Source of the DNA: Augochlora pura | Lineage: Eukaryota > Arthropoda > Insecta > Hymenoptera > Halictidae | Reading direction: 5' to 3' | NCBI RefSeq assembly: GCF_028453695.1 | Contig: NC_135781.1 | Location: 33,738,777-33,802,776, forward strand | Length of the DNA: 64,000 nucleotides | Part shown: positions 26,001 through 34,527 of the stretch, in pieces | Numbering within the stretch: the stretch's first letter is position 1 | How the letters are laid out: every line of letters starts with the position of its first letter | Notes under the pieces: model-generated | Told to the model about the DNA's origin: nothing | The model's database searches: none | The model's input: only the letters and a program-made list of their open reading frames with translations | Program-made: the position numbers and the translations under genes

Positions 26001-29000
26001 AATTCTTCTAATAGTTTTTTTAATAATTTTAATCGAAAGAGAAGAAGTCACTTGCGACAATTTTATTTATTAAAAAAAAAGAATAAAATCGTTTAGAAGA
26101 ATGACTAGCTTAATAATGATCAGAAGTCTTGCAATCCCATTGAACCGGGTCAAGAACCGATAAAATCGTCGTTGAACGCGCGTCGTCGTATCGTCGTCGC
26201 GGTTTATTATCGAATATCGAAGAAGCGAATTTTTCGAGCGAAGAGTGACCGGGAGTCGGAAGAAAACTCGAACGAAACCGAAACAGCGTCCGATTTTTCG
26301 CAGTCGTGTTTCTTTGGTGGCCTGGCGCGAGCCGTTTGGAATCGGTACCGCGGCCGCGGTCGCACCGAAAACTTTTATAACTTCTAATAAGCGGTGGGAG
26401 CCGGTGGAAGCAGCGCTAGAAGAAAGACCCGAGAGAGACTAATTGATTTTGACGGGTCCAACGAGCGGTGCCGCGCGGCGGCGCAAGGCCCCCGATGCCT
26501 ATACTCTCCGCGCCAGCCTACTTCCTGTCAGTTTTCAGCCCCGGTTTTACGATTATTCCGTGCTCTCCCGGTGTGGCCGGGAGGAGGACTTTTACGAGGG
26601 CACAAAAGACCCGCGCGTCTCAGATTTGTTCGCCGCCAGTGGTTGTTAGCGACAATTCCTTTCATTCTTCGCTTTTTCTTCCCTCCCACCTTCCCCCACC
26701 CCGTCCCCACCCTCCCTCTTCGTTCCCACTGTCCGTTCTCTCGCGGCGCGCAACATTTTCGTGATTGTCTTCGAAACAGCTGGCCGATACGAGAAAACTG
26801 GCAGATATTCGCGAACTCTCGTCCGCGGCGAAAATTGATCAGAACCCGCCGAGAGGGAGGGGGGGAGGCTTTTAAAAGACACGCGCGCGCGCGCGCATTC
26901 CTTGTTCCGACGGCTCGCAGGTATTTTGTATCGGGAGCCCCTGGAACAACGAATGGAACGCCGGTGTATCGAAACAAGCTATAAAACTTCGCCGATGGAA
27001 TTTCTTACGGTTTCTACGGGAACGACGCCGGGGAAACCGGTGATCGATTAATCCCGAAACGAGTCCTAAGGGACGGCGCCATCTTTTGACGTGTTCGTTG
27101 GGAAACCGTTCGCGTAAAATAACTATAAAATCGCCGCCTGTGAGGTCTGCGAGCGGGGACCCTTCGATATTATTTGTTACGGTGGCGATAATTAATGTTT
27201 CTCCTACAATGTACTCATTTGGGATCTCTTCTCGACAGCGAATTTCGTAATCGCCATTTTGGTCCACCTGTGCTTCTACAATCGGTAGCTTGTGCTCGGT
27301 TTAGACTGTGTTTCGAGAACTACCTACGTATTGGTTCTGAGCATGATTGTCATGTTTTAATCCTCTTAGTACCAGAATTAAAAATAAATTAAATGAATCT
27401 GAGCGAAATGTTGAAATCTTGTTCGACGAAGTTTGATCAATTTTCGGAAAGAAATTGCAAGAATTTTGAACAGCCTGACGAATAACAAATTCAAAACGGG
27501 AGGAGAAATAAGAAATGAAATTGTTGTTTAATAAAAATGTTAAGAAAGCTATCTTTCCAACAATTTTTAATATATAGCCAACAACGATATATCGTTGTTC
27601 GGTACTGAGAGGGTTAAACTCGGTAATTCTCGTGTTGAATGACATTTTATTCTTGTTGCAACAAATAGATATTCAAAGTAAAAAGAGAAATAATTTCAAT
27701 GAAGATCAGTCGATTTCTGTACTCGGTGAATGAGTTCTAAAATTCTTGAACACGTTCTAACATTTTCTGTCGAGTGCCAAGCTTCTCGATCGCGTTTCGG
27801 CCAGTCAGCTGACCTTGCGATCGTTTTAGGCGCTTTTCTGCGGCGCGTGTACGGTGTGCCCACGGTTTCACGAAACGCGTACTAATGGACCATTTCCAAG
27901 TTGTCACGGGGGGAAGCGAGGGCTTCTCCCTTCTGTCGCGATCGGAGCACCTTGTTACCGATGATTCATGGCGGCTCGAGCGTTCGAAGCGTTTAGCTTC
28001 TCTGGCCTGGCGCCCGCGCTTTCGAGCATTACATACTTCGGACAAGCTGCCTTGCAATCTGCTCCGAGAAATTGCTCCGAATAACCGAAGTGCGTGTTGT
28101 TCGAATTAACCATTTAATTTAATAATTTTCTTTTTTAATTTTAATAGAAAAGTCTGCTTCTCTTTGAAAATTAGCTGCACAGTGTGAACTCATCTTCGTC
28201 GTAGGATCTTTCGATCGATGAATCAATATAGTTTATCATTAACCATTTTTAAGCAAACAGTAGATAGCAGTAGTTGTATTAAAGTCAATAATAGCGAAAT
28301 AATTAAACGAAATTGTTTAGAGAGAATTACTTTTTCGAGAAAAGGAACGCTGACATTTTCCTTTGATTTCTTTTTTAGTGAGGTTCAAAAATTGCGTTAT
28401 TTTTATTTATAACTAATTTGCAAAGTTTCTATATATCTCAAGTTTAAGGTTAACGGATGAGCTGACCAAATATTCTTGCAGCTAGCACAGTCATTTAACC
28501 ATATAATAACCAAACACCATGCGTTGCCATTTAAAAAACTTGTCCTTAAGATATATACTTTCATATCCTTTATTAAATTATATATTTTACAACCGTACCA
28601 TATCCAACAAAATCCACCATAATATAATTGTAGTATATAGTACCATAGTATAATTACAACAACTTGAGCCCTGTTTAAATAGACCGCGACAGCCAACCGG
28701 TTAAATCCGTGTACAAAGTGGACTAGTTACTTTCGACCTCGGTCTCTCCCCTATTCCCAAAAAAGTCGACGACTCGAGGCGGACACGCGCGCTGTTCCGC
28801 TCGCGACGGCGAGTAAGCGAGTAAGCGGCGGCCGCTTACTCATCCGTCAGCGCGCGTTTCGTTCCCATCGTACCAGGAACAAGGGATATCGAAAGGCTGA
28901 TCTCGCGCGAGGCGCTGGCTCCCTGGTTTAATCAGTGACTAAACCTGTTATTGAACCATATATCGCTCCCCTCTCCCCCCCAGCGGCAGAAAAGAGGCGC

Positions 29001-29211
29001 GGAAACTTTTGCATACAGCCGAGCAAGTATCGCACGGCCGAGAGATCGTTTTTAACTGAAAATGAAGACACTCATCTCTCGTTCATGACCCATCATCGCT
29101 GCTGCGCTAACCCCTTCGCACGCGAGCACAAGCCACACTCGCATGTAACGCCGCGGTTAATCCCGGCGAAACGAACTCTTTTTTCATGCCGTAAAACCCA
29201 TTTCTTACCGG

Positions 29212-29246
<35 letters not shown>

Positions 29247-32200
29247 CTATGCACAGATTGCATCGAATTATCTCATTCGCGCGGTCTCGTTAAAACGCTA
29301 CAATGTCTCGATCGACTCGCTCGCCGATACTTTGTACGACAGACGCGATTTTGTGGAGAAATTCTTCTTTAGATGCAATTTTTATTTTTGGGATTTATTT
29401 GACTGTGATTTTCAGAGAATTAATTGCGAATATTGCTGAAATATTTTGCATCATTTCCTTGCGCTTTTTCAAACAGAATTCAAAGCGTATATTTTAACAA
29501 TTATTCGTACAATAATTTAACATATTAATTTAAGGGCTTCTCCAAAACGTGCGAATAACTTTAGTAAATCATGCTAAAAATCTTCCTAACGAATCAAACA
29601 AAATATTACAGGGCAAAGGGTTAAAAATCTCGTCGAAGGCAGAGCTCTGAAACCTTTGTAATTTCGACAACGTTGCGAACTGCATTGCTGCGGTTGTTCG
29701 CAGTGAAAGTAACAGGATCGGGGAAGCAACAAGAAAACGCATCGGAACGATTGTTTATCGGCGCGGCTAGGAAAGGTGGTCGAAGAAAAATCGATCGGAA
29801 AGGTTCGGCGAGCCGGAGGGGCCTCACGGTCGAGTATTCTTTTTATCTGCAAAATAAAGACATTCATCTCCGTTCATGGCCTATCATTGGTACCCTCGGC
29901 GCGCGAATATAGGCCATTTGCATGTAACTTAACAGTTAGCTCCGGCAAAACGGATTCTTTCCCCCATAAACCGATTTTTTCGGGGCCGCCGCCGATCGCT
30001 CTCAGCAAATTGTCGGGTTGTGTGTTACGCGAGAGCTGCCCTCCTCTCGTTGGCGAACCACTTATTAAGTTTCATGCAATTAAACCGCGCAGAGAGAAAG
30101 AGAGAGAGAGAGAGGCTGCGTTGTGGTCAATTTGTAGGACGATAACAACGATAACGCACGCTAGGGTGCACTTCTCTCGTCCAATTCCTACCCGCCGACT
30201 ATTTTAATCGAGCGTTCGGCTTTGCCGGGATAATGCAACATTCACGGCTAGTCCGGGGATCCGAAAGATGATGATGATGACGACGACGACGTATCTCGCG
30301 ATAGATCGAACCCTCCGATCCCCCTGGCTTTCGATCGAGCGATATTTTTTATTCAACTCGCGGTTTTCTCTCGTTTTCCAGGCGAAGCGAACCTTCAACG
30401 TTGACTTCGAAGAAATTCTTTCCTCGTTCAAAGACAGCCACTACGATTGGCTACCGGGGCCAAGGGAAATTCCAAAGCAACTCGGACAGCAACTGGAACC
30501 AGAGTATCTTGACAGGTTGGAGGTGAGCGGAAACATAATGAACGCTTTCTTGAACGAAGCGGTTTAAATAGATACAATTCCTACGTCGTTAGAAAAGTGA
30601 AATTTGTCACGGGAACAATTAGTTTAGCTAAGCCTTTAATTAGACTCTAATTAACTCTAAAAAAAACTCTAGAGACAGATTTATGAGTTAATTTTATTAG
30701 AATAAAAGCAGAACGATTATTATTGTAATAAAATTTAAATATGAATTTATATGAAGCTATACATATATCAGAATATAAAATTTATAAATTGATTTATGGC
30801 TGTTTAAATTTTTTTTTATAGACTCATAATAAATTTATAAATTAATCAGCGGAGCTTTGAATTTACTTTATAGATTTATAATAAATTTATATATAAAGTT
30901 ATTATTCATGGATCAAATTATAAACGCGTAGCATAGTTTTATTTAAATGATGACTTCAACTGAACAGTTTCTGACTGAATATTATAAATTCCGTTTCACA
31001 GCTGGACACTGCTCTGATCGATGCGTACGAGTACATGCAGAAGTACGCAGTGGGTTTGGAACAGATCGTCTGGGACCAGGAGGATCTGCAGCTCGAGTTT
31101 CGCAAGCAATTCAAAGACACGGAATTCAAGCTGCGAACGGTAAGTGCAACGCGATTCTAGTTCCTACTTGTTCCCTTGTGGATTTTTACAATGAAAAAGA
31201 AAAAGAACAAGAAAAAAAAAGCAGGAGAGGGAACACACCTTTCACAATGTTGCCGAGCACAATTAGCCTGAATTATATTGCCCGCCGTGGTCGTAAAAAA
31301 AAAAATATACCGCCCGAGAACTTTACGAGTTTTACGTAAAGTCGCGTCGCACTAAACCTTCCCGGCTGTAACGCGAGAGAAAAAATTTATGATTCTATCC
31401 TGACTAACGCTTTGTCGAATACTACGGCCCGATCTACTTAGCTTCTGTTCCGCGATTTTTCCATTGTTCTATGATCGGTCGCCGACAAGTTCAGCGTTAT
31501 TCGCATTCGCTTTTTATCGCGGATTGTATCGCATTGAATTGAGTAGAATTAAATTGAATTGTATTGGATAATACTGAATTGAGTGGAATTAAATTGAATC
31601 GGGTAGAATTAAATTGAATTGAGTAGAATTAAATTGGATTAAATTCAATAGTATTGAATTGAATTGTATTGAATAATATTGAATTGAGTGGAATTAAATT
31701 GAATTAAATTGAATTGGGCAGAATTAAATTGGATAATATTGAATTGAGTAGAATTAAATTGAATTGTATTGGATAATATTGAATTGAGTAGAATTAAATT
31801 GAATTGTATTGGATAATATTGAATTGAGTAGAATTAGATGGAATTAAATTGAATTAAATTAAATTAAATTGAGTAGAATTAAACTGAATTAAATTGAATT
31901 AAATTGAATTAAATTGAATGAAATTGGATTGAGTAAAATAAGATAGTATCGATCGGAATAGAATTGAATGAAATCGAATCGACGATAATGAAATCGAACG
32001 AAAGAATCTAACGGAACGATGACGTTGGTTGCAGGTCCTCTGCGAGCTGCAAGTGGCGCTGGTGGAGCGTCAGCTGTCGTCGCGGCCGGACGTGACCCGC
32101 GACATCATGAAGTCCGAGCTGCGCGCGATCTCCACGTCGGAGACGTTTCGGAACCTGCGCGACTGGGTGATATTCCGCGACTACATGAACGGCCTCGAAT

Positions 32201-32247
32201 ACGTGGTGCAGGTGTTCGACTACCTGCACCGCGGACTACAATCCTGA
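11439..32247 (+). CDS. Five-exon gene for a secreted, all-helical, cytokine-like protein (369 aa model)
   Basis: Model join: 11439-11814, 20268-20509, 30382-30522, 31002-31139, 32035-32247, stop TGA at 32245-32247. All four introns are GT-AG (donors GTAAGT, GTGAGT, GTGAGC, GTAAGT; acceptors TTCCAG, TTCCAG, TCACAG, TTGCAG) and the frame is continuous. Residues 1-125 form a His/Arg-rich polar segment. Residues 127-142 are a hydrophobic core ending in VSVQSAP, like a signal peptide. About 227 residues follow, with only two cysteines (C162 in NPCG, C302 in VLCELQ) and long amphipathic stretches at roughly 174-205, 254-298, 300-332 and 334-366. Intron phases are 1-0-0-0. I do not recognise the family. 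The layout matches class I helical cytokines (growth hormone/IL-6 type), so a secreted ligand is inferred rather than shown. A different helical secreted protein remains possible. The exon chain is confident; the function is not. Confidence 0.8.
14998..15272. mobile_element. TTAA-flanked MITE with 20-bp terminal repeats (CCCTTTCGGTACGAGC end type)
   Basis: TTAACCCTTTCGGTACGAGC at 14998-15017 is the exact inverse of the sequence ending in GGGTTAA at 15272. TTAA duplications and a CCC start are typical of piggyBac-type elements. The centre is AT-rich and non-coding. The exact end identity suggests a fairly young copy. Confidence 0.65.
15554..15811 (+). CDS. Possible small ORF inside intron 1
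   Basis: An 85-codon frame opens at an ATG in context AAAATGC and ends before a TGA. It is basic at the N-terminus (MQRGSRVRGITNK) and later contains YYDTAKWKKENEVLAEVGKH and a short Cys pair (CNCGH). It lies 280 nt downstream of a TTAA element, so it might be transposon-derived or fortuitous. Confidence 0.15.
   Translation: MQRGSRVRGITNKTANNKSFVRDQRKHGARLRQYKYYDTAKWKKENEVLAEVGKHEWDVLIPCSIVCNCGHVLHSLLSLRYIFLR
15812..16112. repeat. Duplicated segments with TTCGCG motifs
   Basis: TATTTCGCGGATCGT occurs at about 15811 and 15963, each followed by GCTTCG/TTAATTTGC variants. Then a roughly 30-bp tandem (ATTTATATTCGCGTCAA) covers 16047-16112. Confidence 0.5.
17739..17780. repeat. (CT)n tract
   Basis: CT dinucleotides with TT interruptions. 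Confidence 0.9.
18108..18342. mobile_element. TTAA-flanked MITE, CCCCTTGC end family (copy 1)
   Basis: Left end TTAACCCCCTACACTACGAT, right end TTACAGCGCAAGGGGTTAA. The first 50 bp (GATCGCTTTCA..GCGACGATTAG) match the elements at 22532, 55462 and 59410. No coding capacity. Confidence 0.6.
19032..19075. repeat. (GA)n tract
   Basis: GA dinucleotides with a single GG interruption. Confidence 0.9.
19390..19424. repeat. (TC)n tract
   Basis: Uninterrupted TC repeat; the opposite orientation of the GA tract 315 bp to the left. Confidence 0.9.
20268..20509 (+). CDS. Coding exon 2: signal sequence and first helix
   Basis: Acceptor GTTTTTCCAG ends at 20267 and donor GTGAGT starts at 20510. The exon completes codon 126 (Arg) and encodes residues 127-206. 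Residues 127-142 (LGSLLVTLLAVSVQSA) are hydrophobic and end in small residues, as expected for signal peptidase cleavage. A linker with KWVNPCG contains the first conserved-looking cysteine (C162). From residue 174 to 206 there is a long predicted amphipathic helix rich in Q, L, V and A (starting LDVVQLTDSQLLQQ), which would be helix A in a cytokine-type fold. The exon is 242 nt and the downstream intron is phase 0. A (CTTCGT)n repeat begins about 30 nt into the following intron. Confidence 0.85.
20539..20592. repeat. (CTTCGT)n hexanucleotide tract
   Basis: About seven copies of CTTCGT followed by CGT triplets, starting 30 nt after the exon 2 donor. Confidence 0.9.
21902..21943. repeat. (TG)n(CG)n compound tract
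   Basis: GT dinucleotides pass directly into alternating GC, a sequence type able to adopt Z-DNA. Confidence 0.85.
22532..22853. mobile_element. TTAA-flanked MITE, CCCCTTGC end family (copy 2)
   Basis: Left end TTAACCCCTTGCACTATCG, right end GAGTCGCCATTCGAGGGCAAAGGGTTAA. A second right-end-like sequence (GCGCAAGGGGTTAA) follows at 22896-22909, and a CAACCCCTT sequence precedes it at 22512, so a nested or duplicated insertion is likely. Confidence 0.6.
23049..23081. repeat. (TA)n tract
   Basis: Uninterrupted AT dinucleotides. Confidence 0.9.
24477..24560. repeat. Degenerate TTAAATAACGTT repeats
   Basis: Several copies of AATAACGTTAAATAATG-like units. The same motif forms a larger block at 35371-35545. 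Confidence 0.5.
27357..27617. mobile_element. TTAA-flanked MITE, CCTCTTAGTACC end type
   Basis: Left TTAATCCTCTTAGTACC is the inverse of the right-end GGTACTGAGAGGGTTAA at 15 of 17 positions. The interior is AT-rich and non-coding. Confidence 0.5.
29214..29242. repeat. (GA)n tract
   Basis: Uninterrupted GA dinucleotides. Confidence 0.9.
30382..30522 (+). CDS. Coding exon 3: linker-type segment
   Basis: This is a 141-nt exon in phase 0 on both sides. The acceptor is CGTTTTCCAG and the donor GTGAGC. It encodes residues 207-253, beginning AKRTFNVDFEEILSSFKDSH and continuing through a WLPGPREIPKQL segment to EPEYLDRLE. The Pro/Gly-containing middle suggests a loop between two helices. In growth hormone and IL-6 type genes the third exon carries the A-B loop, so the position fits. 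Without splicing, the frame runs on through VSGN to a stop at 30567, which is not expected to be used. Confidence 0.85.
30523..31001 (+). other. Intron 3 (479 nt)
   Basis: Phase 0, AT-rich, bounded by GTGAGC and TCACAG. It contains repeated TTATAAATT / ATAAATTTAT segments between about 30750 and 30900. Confidence 0.75.
31002..31139 (+). CDS. Coding exon 4: central helix
   Basis: This is a 138-nt exon, phase 0 on both sides. The acceptor is CCGTTTCACAG and the donor a perfect GTAAGT at 31140. It encodes residues 254-299, almost entirely an amphipathic helix with a regular hydrophobic pattern (LDTALIDAYEYMQKYAVGLE, then IVWDQEDLQLEFRKQFKD). It contains no cysteine, proline or glycosylation site. 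In the cytokine comparison this is the helix B position. Confidence 0.88.
31140..32034 (+). other. Intron 4 (895 nt) filled by a GAATT-rich array
   Basis: Phase 0, bounded by GTAAGT and TTGCAG. More than half of its length is the tandem array described at 31530-31980. Confidence 0.75.
31530..31980. repeat. GAATT-based satellite-like array with a 40-bp higher-order unit
   Basis: AAATTGAATT, GAGTAGAATT and TGGATAATATT words fill the stretch. From 31741 the sequence repeats with an exact 40-bp period (31741-31780, 31781-31820, then a diverging third copy). It ends only about 55 nt before exon 5. Confidence 0.8.
32035..32247 (+). CDS. Coding exon 5: C-terminal helices and stop
   Basis: The acceptor GGTTGCAG ends at 32034. 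The exon encodes residues 300-369 and ends in LHRGLQS followed by TGA. It begins VLCELQVALVERQ (second cysteine C302, possibly paired with C162), followed by a short loop SSRPDVTRDIM and a final long helix with many aromatics (FRNLRDWVIFRDYMNGLEYV, then VQVFDYLHRGL). GC content is high compared with the AT-rich array directly upstream in intron 4, so the exon stands out sharply. In class I cytokines the last helix is the main receptor-binding one; applying that here is inference. Confidence 0.88.
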   Translation, partial: VLCELQVALVERQLSSRPDVTRDIMKSELRAISTSETFRNLRDWVIFRDYMNGLEYVVQVFDYLHRGLQS

Positions 32248-33208
32248 GGATGGCAAGGCGAAAGCCCACGAAGGGCGACCAGGCGTCGACTCGCCCATCT
32301 GCGGAAGCCGGACCACCCTAATCCGGACGGTCATCGTTGAGGTCACCGGCGAGGGGGGCGGGTAAAACGGAGTTGGAGGAGGAGGAGGTGGAGGAGGAGG
32401 AAGGCCCGAGCGTGCTCCGTCAAGCAGGCTGAGGGCCGTCGTCATCCGCCCTTCGCGGCGATCAACGATCTATCTATCGGTCGCGCGCGCCGTGGGCCAC
32501 CACGGCGGCGCCCGCACGAGGGACACAAGGGACACGAGGGACACTCGACTGCCGCCGATAGATACTTCTTCTCGTCGCCGGCTCGCGAAAACCGTCCGAG
32601 CCGATTACACACGGCTGGCCGATAGAAACTCCGACGACCGAGAATCAAGGAAGATGGGGAGCCAGAGTCGCACGATTTACGCAGCCCGTTGGCTTTCGCC
32701 GCCCAGTTCACGATCGTGCAACACACGACACGACACACACACACGCACACACTTACACGTCTACAGAAACAACTAGAGAGAAGAGGACGTACGAGACGCG
32801 CGTTTAAGCACGGGACAAGACCCGTGAACGTGCGCGCGCGCGCGCGATCCTCGCGTGAGAGAAGAACGACGAGAACCGATTCTCAAGCAAAGTGTCGCGC
32901 AACGAGTCGTCTGCGCAGCATCAGCGTGTACCAGCGATTTATGAGACAGTGTTTTATATCGAGTGATCCGAGTGTCGAACCGTCGCGCGCGCGATCTGGT
33001 ACGCCTCGCCCGGTGGAAAATCGAAGATCGAAAGGCGCGGTGGAAGGCATCGTTCGCGCGAGAAATCTCTCTCGCGGACGATCGTTCGTTCCGCGACGCG
33101 AAATTTCTTCGTTTCTCTGTTCGCATCTTCGTGTTTTCCATCGCGAGAGATTCTGCGAGCAGTCGTTCGCCGATCTGAGAACTTTGCGTTCCGTCGAGAA
33201 GAGACCAG

Positions 33209-33218
<10 letters not shown>

Positions 33219-33240
<22 letters not shown>

Positions 33241-33278
33241 TTAGAGAGCGAGAGAGAGAGAGAGAGTTAGAGAGCGAG
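33219..33278. repeat. (GA)n compound tract
   Basis: GAAA units followed by GA repeats, with a duplicated GTTAGAGAGCGAGA segment. Confidence 0.85.
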
Positions 33279-33782
33279 ACGAGCACACGTGACAGAAGGA
33301 TAGAGAAGGGAACGGATTCCGAGGGAATCGTTTTAAACGAGCTTGTGCACCGCAGCGGTATTATATCCTAAGTACACAAGAAAATACAGTATTCGCGCTT
33401 TAAGCTAGACTATTCGCGCCCAAGCGAGAAGAAAGCCGACAAATCCGTACGCGTTTTAGCCGATTGTCGATCGCGCGTGCTATCCCACGCGAGCAAATGG
33501 CCGGCGTCGTCGTTTCGCTGCGTCGACGAAACGCTCGGGCAACCCCCGGGGAAAGAGCTCCGCTTCTTTCGCCGGGTCCGAGGAGCCGGTGTCCCCCGCC
33601 CCATTTCATTCTACACACGATAATTTATTGACTAACTGTAATATTATTCTATTCGTATTTATTCAGATTATTTATTTTATTTTTGTAAAGATTTTACATG
33701 TCCGATTCACAGCCTGTATTTAAAGTGTCTAGTTGAGCTTAAAATTGCCTAGAGTGTAAGAGAAAAAACAGAAGGATATATA

Positions 33783-33873
33783 TTAATATTATTATTATTA
33801 TTATTACTACGATTATTATTATTATTATTTTTATTATTATTATTAATATTATTATTATTATTATTATTATTAC
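33783..33873. repeat. (ATT)n triplet tract
   Basis: About 90 nt of ATT/TTA with a few interruptions. Confidence 0.9.
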
Positions 33874-34408
33874 TTTTCGTAATTAATATTATTAGTAGAA
33901 TTTTAATAATATCTTAGCGGAAGAAGATGGTAACGCATCGACGCGGCCCGACGCCATTTTACGTTACGCGCCGCGCTGCTGCTGCACTCCCTTCGCTTGG
34001 CCCCGCGGTGCTTCGCGCCGCGCGAAGAACGCGACGAAGCCCCCTCCCGCCGTACTTCGCGATTCGCCGTCGAATCGATTCCTGTGTCCAACACCGACCC
34101 GACGGCGAACGTTTTAGATTCCTTTTTTTTTTCTCGTCCCCCGACGTTTTTACCATCACCAATTTTTAGCCTCTTTTCACCCCGTTCGACGCCGAGATCG
34201 AGACGTGCCTTTTCGACAGATTTATTTTTTATCCGCGATCATTTCGTTCGCGAGAAGTTTAACCTTTTCGGACCGTTTTCCCTTTTTTTTTATTTCGTGA
34301 TTTTACTCGTTTTATCCGGCCCGCGAGCTTTCCGTTGATTTTATTCCCGTTAACGAGAAGGAACGTCGACGTCCGAGAGCGACCGCCCCACCCCAAACAC
34401 GTACTTAC

Positions 34409-34527
34409 TTAGAATCTCGTCGAAGTCGAGAACGCCGCCGTAACCGTAAAATCCGTTTTCCGTCGACGACGAGCTTTCGTCTCCTCCGCGCGAAAGGCTG
34501 GATTTCGGCTGAACACCTTCTGCGTAC
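34409..34527 (-). CDS. Internal exon of an unidentified - strand gene
   Basis: On the - strand an acceptor (GCCGTGTTAG) precedes a 119-nt open segment ending at a perfect GTAAGT donor (complement of 34403-34408). The acceptor phase is 2 and the donor phase 1. It encodes YAEGVQPKSSLSRGGDESS, then SSTENGFYGYGGVLDFDEIL. The Ser-rich stretch followed by the aromatic/Gly segment and DFDEIL reads like genuine protein. A short FDxIL motif also occurs near the N-terminus of SLC22-type organic cation transporters just before GEFG; this is only a hint, and no membrane-spanning exon is visible to its left. It could be joined to the 1564-1700 exon, which would nest the cytokine-like gene in an opposite-strand intron, but that is unproven. 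Confidence 0.45.

Larger units (their letters stand above)
20510..30381 (+). other. Intron 2 of the cytokine-like gene (9.9 kb)
   Basis: Phase 0 intron bounded by GTGAGT and TTCCAG. It holds a (CTTCGT)n tract, GGC-rich triplets at 21.38 kb, (TG)n(CG)n at 21.9 kb, TTAA elements at 22.53 and 27.36 kb, (TA)n at 23.05 kb, CT tracts at 23.65 kb and a GA tract at 29.22 kb. No additional exon of this gene is supported. Confidence 0.7.
32248..34408 (+). other. Probable 3' UTR and following non-coding DNA
   Basis: After the TGA at 32247 comes GC-rich sequence with GGAGGA triplets (32376-32402), a short CA run (32735-32750), a GA tract (33219-33278) and an (ATT)n tract. I see no AATAAA within the first 1.7 kb, so the mRNA end cannot be placed. 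The AT-rich segment 33.61-33.90 kb is a plausible end region. Confidence 0.4.
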
